Of a stretch of 64,000 bases of DNA, positions 12,101-21,945 are shown piece by piece. The first letter of the stretch is position 1, and each line of letters starts with the position of its first letter. Both the position numbers and the translations under genes were made by a program. Where the stretch lies: contig MU006223.1 of NCBI GenBank assembly GCA_010093685.1, forward strand, positions 1,284,106 to 1,348,105, read 5' to 3'. This stretch comes from Ophiobolus disseminans. Its lineage: Eukaryota > Ascomycota > Dothideomycetes > Pleosporales > Phaeosphaeriaceae. The notes beneath the pieces were generated by a model. The model was not told where the DNA came from. It saw only the letters and a program-made list of their open reading frames with translations, and searched no databases.

Positions 12101-12330
12101 GTGCAAATGTTTCCTAGTCTGCCTTGTCTAGCGCGTAGGGCCTATTCTATAGAGGATTAACAAACCGTTCTGTATGCTTTGTATAGCAGGAGAAGCTAAT
12201 AGTAATATAATCTAAGCCTGTATCCTCTGCTCTATACTACGTATCCTAGGTATTCTCTTTAAAGCCTGCGGCAAAGGCTAGGTCAATAATTGATATAGAC
12301 CGTAAGTTAGACCTAAAAAAGGTCTATTCT
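9110..12330 (-). pseudogene. LINE ORF2 pseudogene: endonuclease end, RT, RNase H
   Basis: Reading the - strand: SIIDLAFAAGFKENT and GLDYITISF (about 12290-12190) match the end of an exonuclease-endonuclease-phosphatase domain. A helical linker starting QTLETVNAQVDKLEL follows, then the gap. The reverse transcriptase comes next; its active site reads SYINDICIR where YxDD is expected, so a catalytic Asp is lost. RNase H has ILYTDGSKI (about 9985) and GNEHADRLAKAG (about 9640). The C-terminal CFSSCRALQTPEHLLLHC is the usual zinc-like end of fungal LINE proteins. Many TAG/TAA stops fit RIP. Confidence 0.8.
11550..11914. other. Assembly gap (run of N)
   Basis: 365 undetermined bases inside the LINE. 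Sequences on both sides belong to the same LINE frame, so the gap probably has roughly the right content but its true length is unknown. Confidence 0.99.
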
Positions 12331-12429
12331 TGTGCATAAATAGTAATTATTTTAGAGTTTTGTTATGTTTACGTAACGCTGTAGGCTAAGGTGTAATAAA
12401 AAGACGTGATAACCTAGTGCACAGACCCT

Positions 12430-12640
12430 ACACTGAATTTAACGGCAGTTAACCTAGCTAGGTACCCCTAACCTAACCCTAGCCTATCGTCCGTGCAACC
12501 CCAACCTAACCTATACCTAGCCTAAAATACCCCTACCTAACCTCTACCTATAGCCCGTGCGACCTAACCCTAGCCTTAACCCAAAACCCGTGCGACCCCT
12601 ACCTAACCTATACCCAGCGGTGGGTACCCCGAACCTATTT
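12430..12640. repeat. Degenerate telomere-like CCTAACC-rich stretch
   Basis: C-rich strand with many variants of CCTAACC, CCCTAACCT and CCTAGCC, interspersed with three copies of a CCCGTGCGACC-like phrase (near 12490, 12550 and 12585). It resembles the fungal telomere repeat TTAGGG read as CCCTAA but is not a perfect array. It could be an interstitial telomere remnant or the 5' leader of the adjoining LINE. An inverted pair TACCCA...TGGGTA sits near 12612-12628. Confidence 0.5.
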
Positions 12641-12687
12641 ACTAGCCTACTTAGCGCGTTGCTGTAAAGGTGCTCGGAAGTAGAGAG

Positions 12688-12692
12688 GATAT
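12688..12692. other. Target-site duplication GATAT (left)
   Basis: Five bases GATAT immediately outside the left LTR, repeated at 18062-18066. Confidence 0.9.
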
Positions 12693-12860
12693 TGATAAGA
12701 GGCACAAGAGCAGGCACATGGAAGTGGATGATATTAGTGATAAACTACTACTAGAAACTTAGGTGAGTTAATAGAGATAGAAACAGGCTAAGCCTAAACA
12801 GGTAGGCTCCTTAGCAGCACGTGACTGGTCTCACGGGCAAGACCTAGAGGCTGCTGAACA
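12693..12860 (-). repeat. 3' LTR of the complete Copia element
   Basis: 168 bp, TGATAAGAGG...GCTGAACA on +. It is the more mutated partner of the LTR at 17894-18061. The inner flank CACCCCCTTAT is, on the - strand, the purine tract ATAAGGGGGTG. Confidence 0.95.
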
Positions 12861-13016
12861 CACCCCCTTATCAAGAGATGCTTACCTTAAAGAACTAACG
12901 AACTAAACAGAATATCAAACACTAAACAGGAAGGGGAAGAGGCTAGGGCCAGGCAGGGAAAACGTGATCGCTCACTCGCCTAGTAGAAGAGGTAGGCGCA
13001 TGCCAACTTAAGCCAC

Positions 13017-16000
13017 CTAAGCAGCGTGCTTAGTCTTGTCAAGAGGCTTAGTAAGGCCGTCTGCCGCTATCTCTGCGGCGGGGACGTGCGTAAGTTTAAT
13101 CTTACCGTCCTTGACGGCGTCCTTAATGTAGTGGTAGTAGATATTAATATGCTTTGTACGCTTATAGTAGCCTTCAGAAGCGACTAGGTTAATAGAGGGC
13201 TAGTTGTCGCCGTAGAGCTGAAGGGGAGCGGCGTCGTTGCTAACGTAGTTGAGCTAATAGAGCAGGCGCACAAGCTACGCGGCTTCTTTTGCGCAAAAGG
13301 TGAGGCTAACGTACTCTGCCTTAGTAGTAGAGGTAGTAACGAGCCGCTGCTTACTAGACTTGTAGCAGACAGTGCCGCTAGCAAACTTAAAGAGGTAGCT
13401 AGAGGTAGACTTACGATCCTCTGCATCAGCAAAGGAGGCATCGCTGTACGCGTGAAGGCCGAGGTTGCTGTCGGCGTAAGGAGCGGACGTCTTTGAGTAG
13501 AATTTAACAGCGAGGTTGCTAGCGTCAGCGGGCGCCTCGTAGCGCATGACTAGGGATTTGTAGGTATAGAGGTAGTCGACAATCTACAGCGCGTACACAT
13601 AGTGCTCGTTAGTAGGACTAGCTATAGCGCGAGCTAGGTAGCCGACGGCAAACGATATATCAACGCGCAGCTGTGAGGCCGGGTAGAGCAGGCGGCTAAT
13701 CAGCGATTAGTAGCGCTAGAGGGAGTGGTTATCGCACACATCGTCGGCACGGCGGAGCTAAAGCTTTAATGCCTTGATATTAATTGGATTGTAGCGGGTA
13801 ACGTAGCCGCGATTATAGTCCTTAACAAGCTTGTCGATGTATAACTCCATGCTGAGCTTAATAGCGCGTACGCGACGGTCGCGGCGTATCTAGATACCTA
13901 GGTAGTAGGAGATAGGACTAAGGTCGCGGCACTTGTACTTGTCAAAAACGAGCTGCTTAAGCGCAGCCATCTCGTTCTTTGTGCAGGTGATAAACACGAG
14001 GTCGTCGACGTAAGCAAGGATAATAGAGTAGGTTTCCTTGTTAATAAACACATAAGAATCAGCCTTAATTAGATAGAAGCTAATAGAAGCAAGGTAGCGG
14101 GCGAGCTCCTCGTACTACAAACGAGGTGAGCGATAGAGGCTGTAGAGTGCCTTGCTAAGGCGAGCGTAACGACTGTTAGGGAGCTTAATATAGATGACCT
14201 TATTATCGTCGAGCTTGCTATTAAGGAAGGCAGTGACGACGTCTGCTTAATCGCACTCTAGGTCTAGTGCCGCTACTATAGCAAGCAGGATCTTAAGGGT
14301 AGTAGCGCAAGCAACTGCAGCGTATGTCTTACGCTAGAAGTTGTTGTCTTAGCGGTTACTGCAGACAACAAGACGCGCCTTAAAGCGTACGAGCTTGCTA
14401 GCGTTGTCTAACTTATACTTGTATACCCACTTAGTAGGGAGAGCGCGGTGACTAACGGGTACGACGACGACAATAGTCTACGTGCTGTTCTCCTCGTAAG
14501 CAAGGTACTTAGCGCCCTTAGCGCTAAGCTATTCCTTTAAGTACTTGTAACAGCGTGCCTGCTTTAGTCTATTTGGCTTAGGCGGGAGCTCGTTAGTAAC
14601 TAGGTCGCTTAGCATAGCTAAAGCAAAAGCGCGAGCGACGCGGACAGGCAGCTTGTGGTTAGGGAGGGCGGTCGCCGTAGCAAGAGACGCAATCTTGCTT
14701 GCAGTCGGCTTGCGGGAGCGCTTAAGAGATAGATCAAGGATGTTGCGCTCGTTGAAGCTAGCGGAAATATCTAGGTGGCGAGGCGCCTTAGGACGACGCA
14801 AAGGCGTTAAGTTATCGATAGTAGTGCTGTTGTTAAGGCCGTCAAAATAATGGCTAAGGCCCTGCTCCGGCAGCTCGAAATTGTCCTCCGGCGCGTCCTC
14901 GACGGACGGACGCGGGGGCGATGTAGGCGGTGATAGAGGTAGGCCTTGTAGTGGCTTAGGGAGCGCAGTAGCGCGCTCGATAGAGGCATCAAGCAGATCG
15001 TCGCAGAAAGCAAAGGTAACGCTGCTAGAGCGTACAACCTTCTTTGCAATTAGGTCCTACATTATATAGATGCGAGAGCCCTCGCGACTAACAAAGTACA
15101 TCTTTGTAGCGCGCGGCGAAAACTTCTCGCCTTAGACGCGACGCTCCTTTGGTATATAGACCTAGCTAGGCTCGCTAAACTTGCGGAAGTTGCAGAGGTT
15201 AGGGACTGGATTGGCGACGCTAGTGTGCTTAAGCAGCAGCTGCTGCGGAGTCTTGTCGTCTAGGACAGCCGTCGTTAGGTAGTGATTGAGCAGCTCAACT
15301 GCGTACGTCGCGGCGAGCGGCTACAGCAACTGTAGCAAATATAGCGCAGCGGTGACTATAGCGCGCACGCGTGCGGCCTCGAGGCGGTTGCTAGTTTCTG
15401 CGATACTATTCTAGTGGTGTGCGTATAGCGTAGACGGCTCGAAGCGAGTGCCCTTGCTAGCTAGTTTCTTAGTAGTGTTCGTGTTGATAAGCACTAGATC
15501 GTTGTCTATATAGATAATAGCTACCTGCACGCCGTACTGCGTCTTAACAGTGACGACGTAGCTAATAAGAGAGCGACTGAAGCCCTCCTTGATAGGTAAC
15601 AGGTAAATAGAGCGGTGACGGATAAAGTCCTTAGTGTACAAGCACTAATAGCGCTCGCTATTCAACCTAGGTAGCGAGATAGGACCGACGAGGTCAACGT
15701 GTACGCGCTAGAAGAGGCGCGTAGCGCGGTCTAGGATAACGCGCAACACTTAGAGACGTAAGTTGCTGATTATGCAGACCTCGCAGACAAAACGCGAGGT
15801 GTTTGTTAGCTTAAGGCTAGTTGTGGTCGCTATAAGCTTGCGCAGCTAGTTAACGTCGGCGTGCCTAAAGGTCTCGTGAAGCTCCTTGAGCGTCACCTTG
15901 CAGGTTAGAGGTACATAGGAGTTGTAGCTACTATGCTGCGAGACGAAGGACATAGCGCGAGCAGCGCCTAAAAGGTCGTCCTCGTCTTTAACTTGTAGTA

Positions 16001-16490
16001 GATTTAGCACGCTGTTAATGTTAGGCGTGTACGCGAGCTTAAGGTCGTCGGCCGCGCAATAGAGCTTCTTCTCCTAGCCGTGCTAGTAGCAGCCCTTAGC
16101 GCGCACCTTGCTGTAGGAGATAATAGAAATAAACATGTCTAGTGCGTATAAAACGCCACTGAACGTAAGAGTATAGATGCTACCGTCTGCGCGGAGGACT
16201 GCGAGCTTAATAGTACCTAAGCCTTAGACCTTCACTATGCCGCCGCCTATCCTGATAGAGCTGTACTAACGCGGCGCGTCCTAGCTAACAAAGCGGTCGT
16301 AGTTATTGCAGATGTGGTCGTTTGCGCCTATGTTAAGGATAGTGCGGTCCTTGTAATCAGCGCGGCCGGCAAGGCGTTTCGTCTGCTCCGAAATCTCAGA
16401 GACGTGGCCATCGCGAGTAGCGAGGCAGGTGAAGTTAATAGTGGCGCCCTAACTAGGAGCGGCATGATGCTGTTACTGTTGCGGCTGTTG
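13017..16490 (-). pseudogene. Copia pol pseudogene (protease/integrase/RT/RNase H)
   Basis: Reading the - strand: HETFRHADVN with CEVC (about 15870-15780) is the GAG-pre-integrase zinc site. VHVDLVGPISL (about 15690) starts the integrase core, and HHxNSIAE near 15410 holds its Glu. The reverse transcriptase has KWVYKYKLDNASK (about 14430) and an intact AYVDDLVF active site (about 14010). RNase H has YSDASFADAEDR (about 13440) and ends VPAAEIAADGLTKPL (about 13050). TAG stops and Trp/Gln losses occur throughout. Confidence 0.85.
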
Positions 16491-16499
16491 CGGCGGCTG

Positions 16500-17618
16500 C
16501 TCTAACATAGAGAAAGCGGCGGCGTTAGTGGACAAGCTGTTAGTCCTAGCAGCAACTTCTAAGTCCCGCTTTGCCTTGATATAGAGCGGGATAAGGTAAG
16601 GAAAAGTCACCTAGCAGAGCTCGTTAGAGCTAGTATGCTCGCGCTTGCAATGCGTGCAATAGCCTGTTGGCGTAGGCCTACAAGGGCGATTATTTAACTA
16701 GGTAGGAGTGGGAGTTGTAGGCGGCAGAGGTGACGTCGTCGTCGTTGGGGGAGCTGGCTGCTGCCCACCCCCTCGTCCTCTACGGCCTCGGCCACGGCCT
16801 CGGCCACGACCGCCACTGCCCTGCTTGTTGTTGCTGTCGCCTTGCTGCTAGTGGTTGCTAGCGAAGGCAGTCTTGACTAGGTCCTCGCGGCGAGACTCGT
16901 CGTTAAGCTCTTTGATAACCGCGTCGAGTGTAGGCGTGCGCTTCGACCGAAGGTCGCGACAGATAGAGCGCGCGTACTTAGGGTATGTGTCCTCGATTGC
17001 GAGGATGAACTGGTACAGGACGCCCGCGGTAGGCAGCCCTAGTGACAGGTCTTCAAGCCTATTAAGGCACATGCGAAACTTGTCTATAAACTTAATAGTA
17101 GTAGTACAGTCGATGCAGCGGAGCTTAAAGAAGTCAGCCTACGTAGTGCAGGCTTCTGTAAGTCCTCCCTCCTTAAAGCGAGCAAGAATGTCTTCCTATT
17201 TCTTTGCTGCTGTGTCGTAGTTGTCAATCGCCTGCTAGACATCGGTAGGGAGGGACTGCAGAAAAGCTATGTCAAGGTGGGCGTCAAGGCGCTGCTAGAG
17301 CCTCAGCTCTACGTGCGCACAATTATGCTCCTCTATAATAGTCTTGTTATTGCTCTTGACATTGTCGTCAAACGCCTTGCGATTAATTATAAGCCTAACG
17401 TGCTCAGGGTTATCGTGAGCGAGGGTTGATACGTCGAGCGGCTCTTGCTGCTTAAGGAGGCCGTCCTTGGTTGGTTTTGGCGGCTCCAAGGCGTCGCCTG
17501 TAAGGACGTCGAGGGCGCCGTGCATCTGCGCGTAGATGATGACAGCAGACTTCCATTTCTTGAAGTTAGAGCCGTCTGCGCTGAGCTTCGGGACGTTGTT
17601 GGAGTCAGAAATGCCCAT
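16500..17618 (-). pseudogene. Copia gag pseudogene
   Basis: Starts with ATG at 17618 (MGISDSNNVPKLSADGSNF, the usual gag opening with a KKWK motif). It is open to 17295, again from 17072 to 16848, then has an RG-rich stretch (GRGRGRGRGRRGRGGG, about 16800-16755) and a zinc knuckle YCTHCKREHTSSNELC (about 16660). Only a few stops interrupt it, far fewer than in pol, so the right end of the element escaped most RIP. Confidence 0.85.
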
Positions 17619-17652
17619 AATGGCGACTTCGGACGGGTACTAGTGATGACGT

Positions 17653-17767
17653 AGAGCGGCGCAGCTGACTGGCTGACACAGCGGGGTATTGGAGCGGCGC
17701 AGCTGACTGGCTGGCACAGCGGGGGATTGGAGCGGCGCAGCTGACTGGCTGGCGCGGCGGGAACTAG
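17653..17767. repeat. Three tandem copies of a 38-39-bp unit in the Copia leader
   Basis: Units start at 17653, 17692 and 17730 with GAGCGGCGCAGCTGACTGG and are GC-rich and nearly identical. They lie between the primer site and the gag ATG, in the untranslated leader. Confidence 0.9.
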
Positions 17768-17881
17768 AGAGACTGCGGGACGGTGCAGTAGTTGAAATTT
17801 TAGTTTGACTGTATTGACGTGAATACCCAGCGGAGACCTCAGTAAACCTCAGCGACAGCCGAAATTTTATGAGATGGAGCC

Positions 17882-17893
17882 GGGCTCATAACC
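17882..17893 (-). other. Copia primer-binding site (initiator-Met tRNA half)
   Basis: The + strand reads GGGCTCATAACC directly next to the 5' LTR. This equals the anticodon stem-loop of initiator-Met tRNA (CAT anticodon flanked by GGG...CC). Copia elements are known to prime from an internally cleaved initiator tRNA half, so its complement on the - strand is the expected primer site. Confidence 0.85.
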
Positions 17894-18061
17894 TGATGAG
17901 AGGCACAAGAGCAGGCACATGGAAGTGGATGATATTGGTGATGAACTACTACCGGAAACTCAGGTGAGTTGATGGAGATGGAAACGGGCTAAGCCCAAAC
18001 AGGTAGGCTCCTTGGCAGCACGTGACTGGTCTCACGGGCAAGACCTGGAGGCTGCCGAACA
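17894..18061 (-). repeat. 5' LTR of the complete Copia element
   Basis: 168 bp, TGATGAGAGG...GCCGAACA on +. It keeps G/C at all 14 sites where the left LTR has A/T, so it is close to the unmutated state. Confidence 0.95.
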
Positions 18062-18066
18062 GATAT
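18062..18066. other. Target-site duplication GATAT (right)
   Basis: Five bases GATAT immediately outside the right LTR, matching 12688-12692. Confidence 0.9.
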
Positions 18067-18072
18067 CTCCGG

Positions 18073-18468
18073 TGTTCTGAAGCACTTGGGTTGAGTTTCG
18101 CAAATGGACAAGCAGGGGGATTGTGGCAGTTCTAACCAGGAGAACAGAGAGGACTGTCACAGGAGATTCACTACAATAATTAGGGTTGCTAGGAAGGCTG
18201 TATCAAGATCGCTGTATTGAGTTGAACACGACAAGCTGTAGGAGCTCAACGTGGGTGCCTATATACCTGCGTGCCATCGCTCAGTGGGCTGCTATTGCAA
18301 GATGGTCTGTCATCGCAAGATAGTCCGCTATCACGAGATGGTTTGCCATTGCGCAATAGTCTGCCTTGGCGCGATGGTAGTCACGTGACATGGTTGCACT
18401 GCCCCACTTCGGGCGGGATGATTGTCCTCACCCGAACAATCGATACGTCCTGACCTTTGTTCGTAACA
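18073..18468 (-). repeat. LTR-like unit, TGTT...AACA, about 396 bp
   Basis: On the - strand it runs from TGTTACGAACAAAGG to CTTCAGAACA and contains a TATATA box (about 18260). This looks like an LTR of a different family from the neighbours. No matching 5-bp flanks are visible, so it is probably a remnant rather than a clean solo LTR. The complete Copia element landed just left of it. Confidence 0.5.
18285..18390. repeat. Degenerate 18-20-bp tandem repeat
   Basis: About five imperfect copies of a phrase like GCTATTGCAAGATGGTCTGT inside the LTR-like unit. Confidence 0.6.
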
Positions 18469-18489
18469 GTTGCTTTGTATAGGATTAAG

Positions 18490-19266
18490 CAGTAAGATTA
18501 TATATAGATTTCTAATCTATTTTGGTGTCTTCTTGCTGTCTGTTGCGTTATTAAGCATATTCTTTCTATAGCGTTTTGATTGCATCTAGCCTTAACCTAA
18601 TAGTCTAGGGAAGGGAAGTAAAAGCGCCGTATTTGGTAGGGACTAGAAAGACACTAACAAGTCTCTCCTGTATAGCGTAGCTTATAGCATTCTCTAGAAG
18701 TGAGACCTTAATAGTGTTATTGAAGGACAATGCTCCATTGCTCTAGCATTAGCTAGCTCTGTCTCAAAGCGTAGTAGAAAGCGGGCAAAAGGCTTATGTG
18801 CCTTCTGCTTGATAGATTAGACATTAGAACGAGCTTTCTTCTGCTAGGTAGAGTCGCTGTAGGTGCTGGTTAAGTATTCTAGTAATTGTGTGCCTGAACT
18901 ATTCTCACTCTCCTCCTTAGCTCTAACAAAAGCTAATCACATCTTCCTAGCATTGCTGCGCAGTCTAGCAAAGATATAGCGCAGCTGGTCTATGTTTGAT
19001 TCAATGACTCTACCATCTGTTTTGATCTTGTTCTTTGCTTCGATTTCCTATCCATCCCATTTAGAGCGTGTGCTATCAAACTCAGAGAGCTGCGGTAGCT
19101 TTTCCTTCCTCTTCTTAGGCTGCGGAGGGTTGATGCTTTGTTGTAGAACGTTCTAGAACCCTTGCACAGTTTGCTAGTTGATGGCATTGCTCTGCATCAT
19201 CTGCTGCATGAAGGCATGGAAGGTTTGCTCCATTGATGGAGGAGCATTTGTAGCATTGTCGGCCAT
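18490..19266 (-). pseudogene. Gypsy gag pseudogene, second copy
   Basis: Opens with ATG at 19266 (MADNATNAPPSMEQTFHAF) in a good context and reads through LPQLSEFDSTRSKWDG, IDQLRYIFARLRSNARKM and PFARFLLRFETELANARA. It is the same family as the gag at 6062-6920 but less mutated. TAG stops replace Gln/Trp codons (for example after AIN and QGF). The frame fades near 18490; pol is absent. Confidence 0.8.
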
Positions 19267-19296
19267 CTGCTCTGGTGTATCCATTATGTGTTCCAT

Positions 19297-19437
19297 TGTA
19301 TCCGGTATATCCAGTAAGATCCAATGTTATCCAGTGAGGTCCAGTGTATCCAATGAGGTCCAATGTATCCAATGAGGTCCAATGTATCCAATGAGGTCCA
19401 ATGTATCCAATGAGGTCCAATGTATCCAGTGATGTCG
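19297..19437. repeat. 19-bp minisatellite in the Gypsy leader
   Basis: Seven or so copies of GTATCCAATGAGGTCCAAT; the middle four are perfect and the outer copies are diverged. It lies between the 5' LTR and the gag start. It happens to be open in several frames but is not expected to be coding. Confidence 0.9.
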
Positions 19438-19511
19438 CTCTCGTGATCGTTCCGTTGTAGAGCACTGGGGGACGACCACACCAGCTACTCAAGTGGGTGA
19501 TCGAATTCAAA

Positions 19512-19836
19512 TGTAAGGGGCCAGGCTGAAGACAGCAGGAAGGCAAGGTTGAACAGAGATGGATTCGACGGAGAAGCTACCCTACGCTCGTGTTGAGTTT
19601 ATATGTGTCCTGTGGTGCTGTTGTCGAGAAGCTTCTAGAGATTCCTAGAGCGCCAACAAATCTCCGAGGATTCCACCGAGCGATCCCACAGCAACCAGGC
19701 TCTCAGCCTATCATAGCCACAACGAAGGCCACAGGTCAAGTACTATCAATCAAGGCTTCAGCCCTTTACACCGAGGAGCGCCGAAAATTCCACCGAAGTG
19801 TATCCACTGAGGACAGCAGAGGTCTAACCTCTTACA
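19512..19836 (-). repeat. 5' LTR of the second Gypsy copy
   Basis: 325 bp. On the - strand it starts TGTAAGAGGTTAGACC and ends GGGGCC...CTTACA-type, so TGTAAG and CTTACA form perfect terminal inverted hexamers. A TATAAA box lies at about 19597 on the - strand. The gag ATG follows about 245 bp downstream, through the minisatellite leader. No 3' partner is seen in the window. Confidence 0.75.
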
Positions 19837-20366
19837 GGGGCCACGTAGTAAGTGCTATTTCTTAACCTAGATCTTATTAAGAAGCCAGTGTATTCTCGCG
19901 ATACTATTAAGGCCTTGAAAGTTCCTAATAGGGACATAAAGGTAGACAGACTAGTGTATCTTACGACAGCATTATTGTAATAATGTATCAAGTAGTAACT
20001 ACTACCTAGAAAATTAGAGAAGATGGCGCGCGCCTTGAGTTATTCTTGAGTGGCGATAATATAGTTCAAGTAGTTGATATTGGTACATTATCAAGCATAA
20101 GCTCCTTTGTAGGCTATTATCACATGTATGTTCTGCGGGGCTAGCTCGATGCTAGAATCGACCGTTGCAGATACCATTTCGGCTGCATAGAGAGAAGTAC
20201 GTGTGTCGCAGTCCATGAACTCAAGTAAAATCGAGAGTGAGCTAAACCGACATGGAACGGCATGGAAGGTACGCCCTCAGGGACGGCAACCACCATCGCA
20301 CTACTTGCCACACGCCACGAAAGTCTCCTCGCCAAGTTTTGTTTAGACCCAGAATGCTTCCGATTC
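19837..20366. other. AT-rich border between repeats and genes
   Basis: 19837-20100 has TAG/TAA-rich text like RIP-mutated repeat (for example CTTAACCTAGATCTTATTAAG) with no recognisable frame. 20100-20366 is the balanced-composition DNA downstream of the neighbouring gene. No feature can be supported. Confidence 0.5.
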
Positions 20367-21329
20367 CTATCCATCTTCTTCACCTCCCTCTTCCAGCGGC
20401 AGTGGAAAGAAGCATAGGCTGTACCTACCACTAGCCATGAAAAGCCTGACACACAATCGCTTCTCCCGCACATATCGCGGACAGGCGGCATTCGCCGGCG
20501 TTACATCGTTATCGGTTGCGCGACGCGTGGCCTTGTTTAGACCGACAGGCTGCTTGGGTTTGAAGTGCGTCAGGTAGAGATTGTACTCGCTGTGCCTGTC
20601 TCCTTCCTAATAGTTCTTCATGCGATCGTAGAGTGCAGTTCGTGTAGCAGCGGGTAGAGTTTCGTGCTTCTTGTGACATTCTGGCAGCACTAACGACCAC
20701 ACAGGATCAGGATCAGATTCGTAGTCTTCCTCCCGCAGAGCCCTCCGCTCTGGGCAGACCATTTCAATTTCTATTGTGTTCACCGTGTCTTGCTCCTCTG
20801 CAGGGATGGGCTGGGAGTGCTGTTCTGCCTGGGTAGATCGTTCCAGGGAATCGAGTGCCTCGTCACGAAAGGACTTCCGAGGAGCAGTTCCGCCGGCGGG
20901 CCGTGGCGGTTTGTCTTTGCGCTTATCAATGAAGGCTTGGCTGCGGTTTTTAAATGCAAATTGCTCCTCCATGTCGAGTTCAATGCGGACCATAGTCTTG
21001 TTGAATTGTCGAAGCAGCTGCTCACGCATCTTTGGTTCAAACAGGCTGGCCATCTCCTCGAATGAGGGATCCTCGTATGGAGCTTCCGGTGTGATCGTAG
21101 TGGGGAGGGTGAGTGAGGGCAGAGGTAAATCTTCTTCCAAAGCAGCAAGGAAAAGTCCGTGTTCGTGCAGGAAAGAGCTTCTCCAGTCAATGAACAGTGG
21201 TGTGTCATCGTTCCGTGCGTGTTTGGGGGGACGCCGGCGTCGATGCGCGTCGGTGTTGTAGTCGCAGCTGGTAGGATCTGAGGTAGTGTTGAAGGTTAAT
21301 GCTGCAGTGAGGCGTCTAATAAGCGTCAA
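20367..21329 (-). pseudogene. Hypothetical gene interrupted by one in-frame TAG
   Basis: One frame is open from 21329 to the TAG at 20604-20606 (about 240 codons) and continues open for some 78 more codons to the TAG at 20367-20369. No ATG begins the frame: a stop lies two codons above 21329, so an upstream exon is needed, or translation starts at an internal Met. The protein is hydrophilic, with FIDWRSSFLHEHGLFLAALE, a predicted helical FEEMASLFEPKMREQLLRQF and a basic stretch RSQAFIDKRKDKPPRP. No known domain is recognised. The stop sits where YWE or YQE would fit (TGG or CAG to TAG), so it may be a RIP-type nonsense change. Confidence 0.5.
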
Positions 21330-21945
21330 TGATTATTCCTGAATGGGACACAGCAGGCATGGTCACATACTAGTACTGTGTGCATTGCTGGCTTGTAGAC
21401 TCTGCGGATCGCCCAACAATATCTAATGCGTTTTGCGCTTCTGGACAATTGGTCTACAGGAGCCGGCCATTGCCATGGGAAGCGTCCATGGCGGAGCTGG
21501 CGCAGTAGCGTGCATGCAAGCTCGGTTTTCGCACGGTAGCCGAACCGATACCTTACTCTGTCTATCTCCAGCAATCTTTAAGCATTTAGAATACCTTCTT
21601 TATACGCATATGTAGTCGCTAGGCTTAGTCTCTCTCTATATTTGACTACTTGCTAAGAGATAGGTCTCAATCTTAAGACATAAGAAGACTATACATATGC
21701 TTAACACGCGTGTTTACATAGATGCGTATGTTAAGACCTCGAGAGAGTTTCTAGACAAACATCGTCAAACATATTAACGGTAAAAGGTTGGGACTAAAAT
21801 TGGGTACAAGTCGTTCTATTCCCCGTCATCTCACTAAGATCCCTTTGCTTGGTGTACAGGCCCGCCGCACTCTAGATTGTTCACATCATTCCACATAAAT
21901 GCTCTAATAACCCCCGCTTGATAGCACCTCTACACCTCTACACCT
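21330..21945. other. Intergenic, AT-rich centre
   Basis: 21600-21800 is AT-rich with CTTAAGACATAAG and ATGCTTAACACGCGTGTTTACAT-like imperfect palindromes, possibly an old mutated repeat. No gene is supported. Confidence 0.4.

Larger units (their letters stand above)
8888..12400 (-). mobile_element. Tad1-like LINE (non-LTR retrotransposon), 5'-truncated
   Basis: On the - strand the order is endonuclease C-end, linker, reverse transcriptase, RNase H and a C-terminal zinc-like segment, then a 3' run of nine A (T run 8888-8896 on +). The A-tail lies directly against the Gypsy RNase H codons, marking the target-primed insertion point. The 5' limit is not sharp: the endonuclease signal fades near 12300 and unrelated telomere-like DNA starts near 12430. 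A 365-bp sequencing gap (11550-11914) lies in the linker/early RT part. Confidence 0.8.
12693..18061 (-). mobile_element. Complete Copia element with LTRs and target duplication
   Basis: 5,369 bp bounded by two 168-bp LTRs with TGAT...AACA ends and flanked by the 5-bp direct repeat GATAT (12688-12692 and 18062-18066). The coding strand is -: gag near the right end, pol to the left. The primer-binding site adjoins the right LTR and the purine tract adjoins the left LTR, as expected. The left two thirds are heavily RIP-mutated; the right end is much cleaner. The two LTRs differ at 14 sites, all transitions, always with A or T in the left copy. Confidence 0.95.

Noticed and set aside
19297..19437. 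A CRISPR-like array
   Set aside because: The units are directly adjacent 19-mers without spacers in a eukaryotic retroelement leader.
19115..19546. 143-residue - strand frame over the minisatellite
   Set aside because: Its openness comes from the 19-bp repeat; it is out of frame with the recognisable gag that starts at 19266.
20776..21261. 161-residue open frame on +
   Set aside because: Antisense shadow of the hypothetical gene at 20367-21329; its composition is a mirror of that gene.
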